Source: Hyphomicrobiales bacterium (GTDB lineage Bacteria > Pseudomonadota > Alphaproteobacteria > Rhizobiales > Aestuariivirgaceae). From it: DNA of 5,966 bases. How positions within the stretch are numbered: position 1 is the stretch's first letter; every line of letters begins with the position of its first letter. This document shows, piece by piece, positions 1 to 5,138 of this stretch. A program made the translations under genes and the position numbers. The stretch covers positions 1-5,966 of the forward strand of contig JAHFPK010000181.1 of NCBI GenBank assembly GCA_023266715.1, read 5' to 3'. The notes under the pieces are model-generated. The model did not search any database and had not been told where the DNA came from. It worked only from the letters and a program-made list of their open reading frames with translations.

Positions 1-162
1 CGGGCGATACCCCAGATGTTGACGGCATATTGCCGAATCACACAAACGGGTACAAAGATGTCAACAACGATTACGAATACGGAAGACAGGTATGCGTAGT
101 CGTTGGTGTAAGACTAGCCCGCGTTGTGGGGCACTAACAACTAACTCCTAGGAGAGAAGAAA
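1..162. other. Left-edge region with no supported gene; possible end of an upstream frame
   Basis: No gene can be supported here. The plus frame beginning at base 3 is open from the left edge to a TAA at 135-137 (44 codons), so it could be the 3' end of a gene starting outside the window. Its third-base G+C is only about half and the residues match nothing I recognise. The opposite strand is also open over most of the stretch, which weakens the case. A small hairpin (CGGCA, three-base loop, TGCCG) sits at 23-35, and CTAAC occurs twice at 134-145. The promoter of the small gene at 163 should lie here, but I cannot pick convincing -35 and -10 boxes. Confidence 0.3.
145..156 (+). promoter_or_regulatory. 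Strong Shine-Dalgarno of the small basic gene, inside a 10-bp palindrome
   Basis: AGGAGAG at 150-156 is a near-ideal ribosome binding site about 7-8 bases before the ATG at 163. Its first half lies inside the perfect palindrome CTCCTAGGAG (145-154), so the site could pair with another copy or with a competing strand. The quality and spacing of this site are the main evidence that the 23-codon frame downstream is translated. Confidence 0.7.
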
Positions 163-234
163 ATGGCTAAGAAAGCTGCAAAGAAGCCCGCTAAGAAAGC
201 TGCGAAGAAGAAATCCTCAAAGAAGAAAATCTGA
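163..234 (+). CDS. Tiny Lys/Ala-rich basic protein (23 aa), resembling a histone H1-type tail
   Basis: This is a 23-residue frame, ATG at 163 and TGA at 232-234. It contains 12 Lys, 6 Ala, 2 Ser, 1 Pro and a final Ile, with no acidic residue, so the net charge is about +12. Lysines come as KK or KKK runs separated by AA, PA or SS, the pattern of histone H1 C-terminal tails and of bacterial H1-like or AlgP-like repeats. An AGGAG Shine-Dalgarno precedes it and hairpin terminators follow, so it looks like a complete monocistronic gene and not a chance frame; no earlier in-frame start exists because a TAA lies at 142-144. A role in binding DNA or RNA is inferred from composition only. Such a peptide has no fold of its own and could instead be a polyamine-like or ribosome-associated peptide. 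I do not recognise a named family. Confidence 0.62.
   Translation: MAKKAAKKPAKKAAKKKSSKKKI
166..210 (+). repeat. Tandem duplication inside the small basic gene (24-bp period)
   Basis: Bases 166-186 recur at 190-210 with 20 of 21 matches (A180 becomes G204, a silent Ala codon change), separated by a CCC Pro codon. The peptide is therefore two copies of an AKKAAKK unit plus a KSSKKKI end. The near-identity at DNA level suggests a fairly recent duplication or repeat slippage. Confidence 0.8.
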
Positions 235-261
235 AGCTTCTTTGCATAGATTTTAGGATTG

Positions 262-289
262 GACCCCGGACGGCACGGCCTCCGGGGTC
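262..289 (+). terminator. Hairpin terminator after the small basic gene
   Basis: GACCCCGGA (262-270) pairs perfectly with TCCGGGGTC (281-289) across a 10-base loop, a 9-bp G+C-rich stem 27 bases after the TGA at 232-234. The following bases (AATTCTTT) are only moderately T-rich, so termination may be incomplete. It could also act as a 3' stabilising hairpin for the short mRNA. Confidence 0.6.
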
Positions 290-312
290 AATTCTTTGGT
301 GAGACCCGCTTC

Positions 313-351
313 AAAGCAAAAAAGGCCGCAACATGTGCGGCTTTTTGCTTT
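313..351. terminator. Bidirectional terminator between the small gene and the L,D-transpeptidase
   Basis: GCCGCA (325-330) pairs with TGCGGC (336-341) over the loop ACATG. The stem continues, with single-base bulges, through AAAAA (319-323) with TTTTT (342-346), GC with GC, and AAA (313-315) with TTT (349-351). A G+C core flanked by A-runs on one side and T-runs on the other gives a T-tail on both strands. It suits the plus-strand small gene and the minus-strand transpeptidase gene, whose stop is at 363-365. Confidence 0.8.
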
Positions 352-362
352 CAGAGGCTGGC

Positions 363-1163
363 TTACTGATAAACGTAGATGGGTGTGCCGATCTTGACGC
401 GGCCATAGAGGTCAATCACGTCGGCGTTCATCATGCGAATGCACCCCGATGAGACCGCCCCACCGATGGAGGCCTCGGCGTTCGTGCCGTGTACGCGGTA
501 AATGGTGCCGCCGATATACATGGCGCGGGCGCCCAACGGATTGCCGGGGCCGCCCGGCATCATCGCAGGCAGATAGTGGCCCTTTGCGGCTTCACGTTCG
601 ATCATGATTTGGGGCGGTGTCCAGGTTGGCCATTCCTGCTTGGCTACAATCTTCGATGCGCCGCTCCACTGGAAGCCTTCGCGGCCCACACCGATGGAAT
701 AACGCATGGCCTCCCCGTCGCCCAACACATAATAGAGGGCCCTTTCAGGGGTCTTCACAATCAGGGTGCCGGGAGCATACTTGGTTTCATTCCAAGCCAC
801 CTGCTTGCGCATTGACCGGTTGCTCATGCCACCGGAAGAAAACGCCGAGCCGCTGTAGCGCCGCTTGCCAAACAGGCATTGCATGAAGCCTACGCAATCG
901 CGCCGGGCCGCAACCCTGGTTTTCTTCAATTTCTCGGCCTGGAGCTTTGCAATTTTCAGCTTGGCCGCCTTTAATTTGGCAGCCTCGGCGGCGAGGGTCG
1001 CCTTCTTCCTTTCCTCGGCCGCCTTCAATGCCGCCAGTTTCTTTTTCTTTTGAATCAAAAGCGCTTCATCCTGGCTCTGGGTCACCGATGCATAGGTCTG
1101 AGCCGGGACAAGGGCAAAGGTCAGCAATACAAAGAATACTGCCGTAAGTAGTTTGCGCGTCAT
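363..1163 (-). CDS. Exported L,D-transpeptidase (YkuD domain) with Lys/Ala-rich coiled-coil stalk
   Basis: The product is 266 residues from the ATG at 1163. L,D-transpeptidases exchange the terminal D-Ala of peptidoglycan tetrapeptide stems to make 3-3 cross-links, or attach proteins to the wall, in the periplasm. Residues 1-25 are a signal peptide (MTRK, a hydrophobic stretch, then TYA before the likely cleavage). Residues 33-85 are a heptad-like, Lys/Ala-rich coiled coil. Two cysteines at 90 and 96 follow, then a short Ser/Gly linker and the YkuD domain (about 131-266). The catalytic signature is visible: HGTN with His225, SSGCIRM with Cys241 as nucleophile, and Arg243. The usual HGC histidine is Ser, as I recall from many alphaproteobacterial members. 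I chose this start because AGGGAAG lies 5 bases upstream and it exposes the signal peptide. The frame also runs 25 codons further upstream to a GTG at 1238, which would bury the signal peptide. Confidence 0.93.
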   Translation of the reverse strand: MTRKLLTAVFFVLLTFALVPAQTYASVTQSQDEALLIQKKKKLAALKAAEERKKATLAAEAAKLKAAKLKIAKLQAEKLKKTRVAARRDCVGFMQCLFGKRRYSGSAFSSGGMSNRSMRKQVAWNETKYAPGTLIVKTPERALYYVLGDGEAMRYSIGVGREGFQWSGASKIVAKQEWPTWTPPQIMIEREAAKGHYLPAMMPGGPGNPLGARAMYIGGTIYRVHGTNAEASIGGAVSSGCIRMMNADVIDLYGRVKIGTPIYVYQ

Positions 1164-1168
1164 GATTA

Positions 1169-1175
1169 CTTCCCT
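1169..1175 (-). promoter_or_regulatory. Ribosome binding site that fixes the transpeptidase start
   Basis: Read on the minus strand, AGGGAAG ends 5 bases before the ATG at 1163. The upstream in-frame GTG (1238) and ATG (1235) do not have a site this good at normal distance, so this site supports the shorter, signal-peptide-bearing product. Confidence 0.65.
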
Positions 1176-1193
1176 AAGAAGATTGGCGCGGAA

Positions 1194-1229
1194 ACTAGCC
1201 ATTTGATGCTGATTCATCAATAGGCTAGT
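1194..1229. repeat. Imperfect 36-bp dyad (possible operator)
   Basis: ACTAGCC (1194-1200) pairs with GGCTAGT (1223-1229). After a 2-base mismatch, TTGATG (1203-1208) pairs with CATCAA (1215-1220) around a 6-base loop. Thirteen of fifteen arm positions pair. There is no T-run, so it is not a terminator. Its place between two divergent starts suits an operator for a dimeric regulator. It could equally be a structured part of the transpeptidase mRNA leader. Confidence 0.6.
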
Positions 1230-1234
1230 GTTCA

Positions 1235-1250
1235 TCACCTGTTCACCTGT
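1235..1250. repeat. Perfect 8-bp tandem repeat TCACCTGT x2
   Basis: TCACCTGT occurs twice with no gap, immediately to the right of the dyad at 1194-1229. Together they make a compact block of symmetric and direct repeats in the divergent promoter region. The function is unknown; a protein binding site is one possibility. Confidence 0.6.
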
Positions 1251-1301
1251 GCCTGGGCATAGAACATTTGCGTTGATAACCTCCTAAGAAGGAAAGTCCC
1301 C

Positions 1302-2510
1302 ATGAAAACCACCCGCCGCTGCGCCGTATTTCTTCTCCTGGCCACTTCTGCATGGACACTGCCGGCCCAGGCGAAAGACGTGCCACCTGTTGTGGCGGCC
1401 ATTTTCAAAAGCTGGGAAACCCAGTTCAAAAGCGAACCCACTTATGAAAATCTTGAAAACGACGGCGCCGGCAATATTACAATCACCAATCTCGTCGCAA
1501 ATGTTGCAGCCGACGGTCCCACACCGGGAATGAAACTCACTATCGGCTCGATTGCGCTTGGAAATGTAGCCGAAGAGGCAACCGGTCTTATCGATATCGG
1601 CACTGCGACATTCTCCGACACCAAAGTGGAAATCAGCGGCGGTGAAGGTCCGCCAATTTCCGTTGAAATGCCGAGAAGCTCAGTCGAGGACTGGTATGTC
1701 GCCGTTGCCAACGACAATCCCACGCCACAGCAGGCCTTCCGGGAAAGCATGAGCATTGCCAAGAAAATGTCCTCTGGCGCAATCAAGTTCTCCGTCTTGG
1801 AATACGTCATCACCGCTGACGGCTATGAAACGACGTGGAACGGCGATCCTGTTACAGGGGCCGGCAAGTTCACGCTGAATGTCGGCAATGCAATCATTCC
1901 GGAATCGGCTGTTGCCGCCATGGACCCCACGGGTGAACTGAAAAAACTGGGATATAATGAGCTCACCGTCAGTGCAGCCGGCAGTGGGGAACTCACGGTC
2001 GGTGAAAGTTCGTTTGGATTGAATGGAAACCTTGAATATGCGGTCAGGGACATGGGAAGTGTAAAAATGGCCTTTGGCGCAAGCGATGTGCCTACGGCCA
2101 CAGTTGTTGAACTTCGGGCTGCGCAAAAATCGGGAAGGCCCGCAGATTTGAACGCCCTAATGCCACAATTGATGAATGTGACCTTGGGCAATTTCCAGCT
2201 GCGCTTCGAGGATGCCTCGATCACCAAGAAACTGCTTCCGATGATTGCCAAGAAGCAGGGCATGGAGGAAGCAGCCCTGGTGGCCAATGCTGGGGCCATG
2301 ATGCAAATCGGCCTCATGCAGTTGAAGAACCAGGTCTTCTCCGATCAGGTGGTGGGGGCGGTCAATGCCTTCCTGAAGGACCCCAAGTCATTCACGCTCT
2401 CATTCAAACCCGCCGCACCGGTGAAGGTTCAGCAGCTTATGACCCTTGATCCCACCAATCCGGGTGCCGCCATTGACGTGCTTGGCGTTTCGGTTACAGC
2501 GAATGACTGA
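1302..2510 (+). CDS. Secreted beta-rich protein of unknown function (402 aa)
   Basis: I cannot give this gene a function. The ATG at 1302 has an AAGGAAAG ribosome binding site at 1289-1296. Residues 1-24 form a clear signal peptide (Arg-rich start, hydrophobic core, AQA before the likely cleavage), with no lipobox and no later membrane segment, so the mature protein should be periplasmic or secreted. The body alternates short polar-hydrophobic strands with many Gly, Thr and Val, suggesting a beta-rich fold; two mostly helical stretches lie near 140-160 and 305-355. The C-terminal third (a RFEDASITKKLL segment, then AVNAFLKDPKSF, FKPAAPV and VSVTAND) resembles an uncharacterised secreted family I remember from rhizobial genomes; this is recollection, not a search. 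It is divergent from the transpeptidase and meets aspS stop to stop. A link to the cell envelope is inferred from the signal peptide and the neighbour only. Confidence 0.88.
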   Translation: MKTTRRCAVFLLLATSAWTLPAQAKDVPPVVAAIFKSWETQFKSEPTYENLENDGAGNITITNLVANVAADGPTPGMKLTIGSIALGNVAEEATGLIDIGTATFSDTKVEISGGEGPPISVEMPRSSVEDWYVAVANDNPTPQQAFRESMSIAKKMSSGAIKFSVLEYVITADGYETTWNGDPVTGAGKFTLNVGNAIIPESAVAAMDPTGELKKLGYNELTVSAAGSGELTVGESSFGLNGNLEYAVRDMGSVKMAFGASDVPTATVVELRAAQKSGRPADLNALMPQLMNVTLGNFQLRFEDASITKKLLPMIAKKQGMEEAALVANAGAMMQIGLMQLKNQVFSDQVVGAVNAFLKDPKSFTLSFKPAAPVKVQQLMTLDPTNPGAAIDVLGVSVTAND

Positions 2511-4292
2511 TCAACTCTCTGGCAAATTCAGCCGAATGTGAAGTTCGCGCAGCTGCTTGGGGGTTGCCTCGGAAGGAGCCCCCATCAGCAAGTCTTCGGC
2601 CTGCTGGTTCATGGGGAAGAGCACAACTTCGCGGATGTTGGGCTCATTGCAGAGGAGCATGACCATGCGGTCCACCCCGGGTGCAATGCCGCCGTGGGGC
2701 GGTGCGCCATACTGGAAGGCGCGGTACATGCCGCCAAATTTTTCCAGCAGCACCGCTTCCGAATAGCCCGCGATCTCGAAGGCCTTCTTCATCACGTCGG
2801 GGCGGTGGTTGCGGATGGCACCGGAGGAAAGTTCAACACCGTTGCAGACGATATCATATTGGTAGGCGAGGATATCGAGCGGGTCTTTGCTCTCCAAGGC
2901 TTCAAGCCCGCCTTGCGGCATGGAGAAGGGGTTGTGGGAGAAATCCACCTTCTTCTCGTCTTCGTTCCACTCGAACATGGGGAAATCGACGATCCAGCAG
3001 AAGTCGAAACGATCCTTGGCGGTGAGGCCGAGTTCATCACCAGTTTTGGTGCGGGCTTCGCCGGCGAATTTATAAAACTTCGCTGGAACGCCAGCTACAA
3101 AGAAGGCGGCATCGCCGGTGGCAAGGCCAAGCTGGGTTTTGATCGCTTCGGTACGTTCGGGGCCAATATTTTTCGCAATGGGACCGGCAGCTCCCTCCTC
3201 GCCCTCGCGCCAGAACATATAGCCCAATCCGGGATGGCCCTGGCTTTGCGCCCAGGAATTCATGCGATCACAAAAGGCACGTGAGCCGCCCTTTGGTGCT
3301 GGAATAGCCCAGACTTCCACTTTGGGATCATTCGCAATCATGTTGGCGAAAACTTTGAAGCCGGAACCTGCGAAATTTTCTGTTACGGATTGCATCTTGA
3401 TCGGATTGCGCAGGTCAGGCTTGTCGGTGCCGTACCGGCGCACGGAATCGCGAAAGGCGATCATCGGGAACTTCGGCGTGACGGGAGGCCCGCCGCCAAA
3501 TTCTTCGAACACGCCGCGCAGAACGGGCTCCACCGCATCAAACACGTCCTGCTGGGTGACAAAACTCATCTCGATATCGAGCTGATAGAATTCGCCGGGG
3601 CTGCGGTCAGCTCTCGCATCCTCATCGCGGAAACAGGGGGCGATCTGAAAGTAGCGGTCAAAGCCCGACATCATCAGCAATTGTTTGAACTGCTGGGGGG
3701 CCTGCGGCAGGGCATAGAATTTTCCGGGATGCACTCGGCTTGGCACGAGATAGTCGCGGGCACCTTCCGGAGACGACGCGGTCAGGATGGGTGTCTGGAA
3801 CTCGAAAAACCCCTGCTCCTTCATGCGACGCCGCAAGCTATCAATAATCGCGCCGCGCTTCATGATGTTGCCGTGAATGCGGTCGCGGCGGAGATCAAGG
3901 AAGCGGTATTTCAGGCGAATGTCTTCCGGATATTCCGTATCGCCAAACACCGGCAGCGGCAATTCGGCGGCCTGGGAATGAACCTCAATGTTACCCGCTG
4001 CAATTTCCACAAGGCCCGTGGGCAGATCAGGGTTTTCCGTGCCGGCGGGGCGGGGCTGCACCTTGCCGTCAACCCTGATAACCCATTCCGAACGCACTTT
4101 TTCCGCCGCCTTGAAAGCCGGCGAGGCCGGATCAATGACGATCTGGGTCAGGCCATAATGGTCACGCAAATCGATGAACAGCAAACCGCCGTGGTCGCGC
4201 ACCCGATGGACCCAGCCGGAAAGCCGGACGTCCTGGCCAGCGTGGTCAATTCGGAGTTGGCCGCAGGTATGGCTGCGATAGGCGTGCGTCAT
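2511..4292 (-). CDS. aspS: Aspartyl-tRNA synthetase, probably non-discriminating (Asp/Asn)
   Basis: This class II synthetase charges tRNA-Asp with aspartate in the cytoplasm; at 593 residues it is full length for the bacterial type. Residues 1-110 are the OB-fold anticodon-binding domain. The catalytic core shows QAPQ (197-200), motif 2 (FRDEDARADR, 221-230, continuing SPGEFYQLDIEMSF) and motif 3 (GGIAPGVDRMVMLL, with Arg542). The bacterial GAD insertion lies at roughly 300-420. QAPQ and the extra residue in SPGEF are the alphaproteobacterial form. His34 (RDHGG) and Gly84 (RPAGT) match the residues tied to relaxed tRNA specificity in Pseudomonas aeruginosa AspRS, where E. coli has Leu and Lys. 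The enzyme may therefore also make Asp-tRNA-Asn for conversion by GatCAB. A GAAGGA site lies 11 bases upstream of the ATG. The stop abuts the stop of the convergent gene, with no terminator between them. Confidence 0.98.
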   Translation of the reverse strand: MTHAYRSHTCGQLRIDHAGQDVRLSGWVHRVRDHGGLLFIDLRDHYGLTQIVIDPASPAFKAAEKVRSEWVIRVDGKVQPRPAGTENPDLPTGLVEIAAGNIEVHSQAAELPLPVFGDTEYPEDIRLKYRFLDLRRDRIHGNIMKRGAIIDSLRRRMKEQGFFEFQTPILTASSPEGARDYLVPSRVHPGKFYALPQAPQQFKQLLMMSGFDRYFQIAPCFRDEDARADRSPGEFYQLDIEMSFVTQQDVFDAVEPVLRGVFEEFGGGPPVTPKFPMIAFRDSVRRYGTDKPDLRNPIKMQSVTENFAGSGFKVFANMIANDPKVEVWAIPAPKGGSRAFCDRMNSWAQSQGHPGLGYMFWREGEEGAAGPIAKNIGPERTEAIKTQLGLATGDAAFFVAGVPAKFYKFAGEARTKTGDELGLTAKDRFDFCWIVDFPMFEWNEDEKKVDFSHNPFSMPQGGLEALESKDPLDILAYQYDIVCNGVELSSGAIRNHRPDVMKKAFEIAGYSEAVLLEKFGGMYRAFQYGAPPHGGIAPGVDRMVMLLCNEPNIREVVLFPMNQQAEDLLMGAPSEATPKQLRELHIRLNLPES

Positions 4293-4321
4293 GGGAGATC
4301 ATGTCCTTCGATTTGGCGCGG

Positions 4322-4350
4322 AAAAGCGCATGGGGACAATGATTTGTCAA
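4322..4350 (-). promoter_or_regulatory. Possible aspS promoter
   Basis: On the minus strand a perfect TTGACA occupies 4350-4345. A 17-base spacer puts the -10 position at 4327-4322, which reads GCTTTT, a poor match to TATAAT. Transcription would start roughly 20-25 bases before the aspS ATG. The -35 box is convincing but the -10 is not, so confidence is low. Confidence 0.35.
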
Positions 4351-4360
4351 GTCTAGCGCG

Positions 4361-4394
4361 CTTTCCGCTTGGGTGGGTTCACCCAAGCGAAAAG
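4361..4394. repeat. Strong hairpin between aspS and the second transpeptidase gene
   Basis: CGCTTGGGTG (4366-4375) pairs perfectly with CACCCAAGCG (4380-4389) over the loop GGTT. After one C-A mismatch, four more pairs (CTTT with AAAG) extend the stem to 15 positions. Neither strand has a T-tail, so it is not a standard terminator. It lies upstream of the possible aspS promoter, so it may be an end structure for the transpeptidase mRNA or a protein site. Confidence 0.65.
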
Positions 4395-4415
4395 AATTCG
4401 CGCCAGATTATTAAC

Positions 4416-4469
4416 TTGGAGCATGTTGTTTTCGGCAAAGTCATGCAACTTTGCCGCAACATGCTCTAG
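4416..4469. repeat. Rhizobiales-type intergenic palindromic element (GAGCATG...CATGCTC)
   Basis: Outer arms GAGCATGTTG/CAACATGCTC (AGCATGTTG pairs with CAACATGCT at 4420-4428 and 4457-4465) enclose inner arms CGGCAAAG (4433-4440) and CTTTGCCG (4449-4456). There is an 8-base loop and a one-sided TTTT bulge at 4429-4432. The ends, the asymmetric bulge and the CGG...CCG inner stem match a small palindromic repeat I remember as common in intergenic regions of rhizobial and related genomes. Only one copy lies in this window. Starting 15-20 bases after the stop of the minus-strand transpeptidase gene, it may also protect or terminate that transcript. Confidence 0.65.
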
Positions 4470-4483
4470 GGCCGTGAAGGACC

Positions 4484-5047
4484 TCAGTAGGACCCGTCCA
4501 GCAGTTGTCCCAGGAAGAATAGGCGCTTCTTGGCGCCCTTCTGCAGCTTCTTGGTGGTTTGCCCTAAATCGTCTTCAAAATTGGCAAAACCGTCGCCAAA
4601 ACCACCATCAAAGAAGCCGCCACGGAGGACCACGGTGGTATTCTGCATGCCAGCTTTTTGCACAAGGCTGTAGAGTATGGTGGCATTCTCTGGTGCCAGA
4701 CGCACACACCCGTGGGAGGCCCGCCGCCCCAGGCTTTTCACATACATACTGCCGTGAATGGCATGGCCTTCGCTCGTAAAGAAGATCGAATGAGGCATGG
4801 GCGCATCATCCCATTCCTTGGAAAAATGATCTTCCTCCATGCGGAATGGGCGGTATTTGCCGCTTGGCGTTTCATAGCCGCGCGCACCCGTTGAGACGGG
4901 CCAGACATATTCAGTCTCGCCATCCACCTTCACCGTCATCTTCTGGGAGACCTTGTTGATCGTGATCAAAACGTTGGTTGCAAATGCGGCATTGGACAGT
5001 GCCAAGAACCCCATAACAATCGCTACAAGCATCAGCCGGATACGCAT
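4484..5047 (-). CDS. Exported L,D-transpeptidase (YkuD domain), short form
   Basis: The product is 187 residues from the ATG at 5047. Residues 1-23 are a signal peptide (MRIR, hydrophobic core, AFA before the likely cleavage). The YkuD domain begins almost at once (about 24-144), with His98 (AIHGS) and the classical signature SHGCVRL at 111-117, Cys114 being the predicted nucleophile. It should form 3-3 peptidoglycan cross-links, or attach proteins to the wall, in the periplasm. The tail, about 145-187, is unusual: Gly/Phe/Asp-rich, then Lys-rich, ending in FFLGQLLDGSY. The frame extends 10 codons further to a TTG at 5077, but that start has no ribosome binding site and would hide the signal peptide; the ATG has a loose GGGGATAG site. 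Unlike the transpeptidase at 363-1163 it has no coiled coil and keeps the HGC histidine, so the two are not recent duplicates. It is 191 bases upstream of aspS and unlikely to share its transcript. Confidence 0.93.
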   Translation of the reverse strand: MRIRLMLVAIVMGFLALSNAAFATNVLITINKVSQKMTVKVDGETEYVWPVSTGARGYETPSGKYRPFRMEEDHFSKEWDDAPMPHSIFFTSEGHAIHGSMYVKSLGRRASHGCVRLAPENATILYSLVQKAGMQNTTVVLRGGFFDGGFGDGFANFEDDLGQTTKKLQKGAKKRLFFLGQLLDGSY

Positions 5048-5112
5048 TACCGAAACTATCCCCAAAACCAGACTCAAGGCAGGAAGCTAGATCAAAATCG
5101 CCGTGCGAGCAA

Positions 5113-5138
5113 AGCATAAGAACACCAGGGCCTGTCAA
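5113..5138 (-). promoter_or_regulatory. Possible promoter of the short L,D-transpeptidase
   Basis: The minus strand reads TTGACA at 5138-5133 and TATGCT at 5118-5113, the latter matching TATAAT at four of six positions. The spacer is only 14 bases, shorter than the usual 16-18. The position, 65-90 bases before the ATG at 5047, is reasonable. This is a weak call. Confidence 0.3.

Larger units (their letters stand above)
1164..1301. promoter_or_regulatory. Divergent intergenic region serving the transpeptidase and the secreted protein
   Basis: These 138 bases separate two start codons on opposite strands and must hold promoters for both genes. I see no convincing -35/-10 pair. What stands out is a dyad (1194-1229), a tandem repeat (1235-1250) and a CCTAAGAAG motif present twice (1173-1181 and 1283-1291), next to each gene's ribosome binding site. 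Such an arrangement would allow shared control of the two genes, which is inference. Confidence 0.6.

Noticed and set aside
3..137. Plus-strand frame from the left edge as a definite partial gene
   Set aside because: 44 open codons with neutral codon use and no recognisable sequence; the opposite strand is also mostly open. Recorded only as a possibility.
325..335. 11-base match GCCGCAACATG shared with the palindromic element (4453-4463)
   Set aside because: The two sites sit in different structures (a terminator stem-loop and the arm junction of the palindrome), and nothing beyond the 11 bases matches; chance is enough.
1164..1238. Longer transpeptidase start at GTG 1238 or ATG 1235
   Set aside because: The extra residues are polar and would place the signal peptide internally; the ATG at 1163 has a good AGGGAAG site. 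Kept only as a low-interest leader observation.
1442..2317. Minus-strand frames opposite the secreted protein gene
   Set aside because: They overlap one another and the signal-peptide-bearing plus-strand gene, lack start signals, and show no protein motif.
3390..4469. Long plus-strand frame (359 codons) antisense to aspS
   Set aside because: It lies almost wholly opposite the unambiguous aspS gene, has no recognisable motif or ribosome binding site, and is the usual open frame created by high third-base G+C on the other strand. The 248-codon plus frame at 2538-3284 is rejected for the same reason.
5048..5077. TTG start at 5077 for the short transpeptidase
   Set aside because: It has no ribosome binding site, and it would push the signal peptide inward; the ATG at 5047 gives a standard 23-residue signal peptide.
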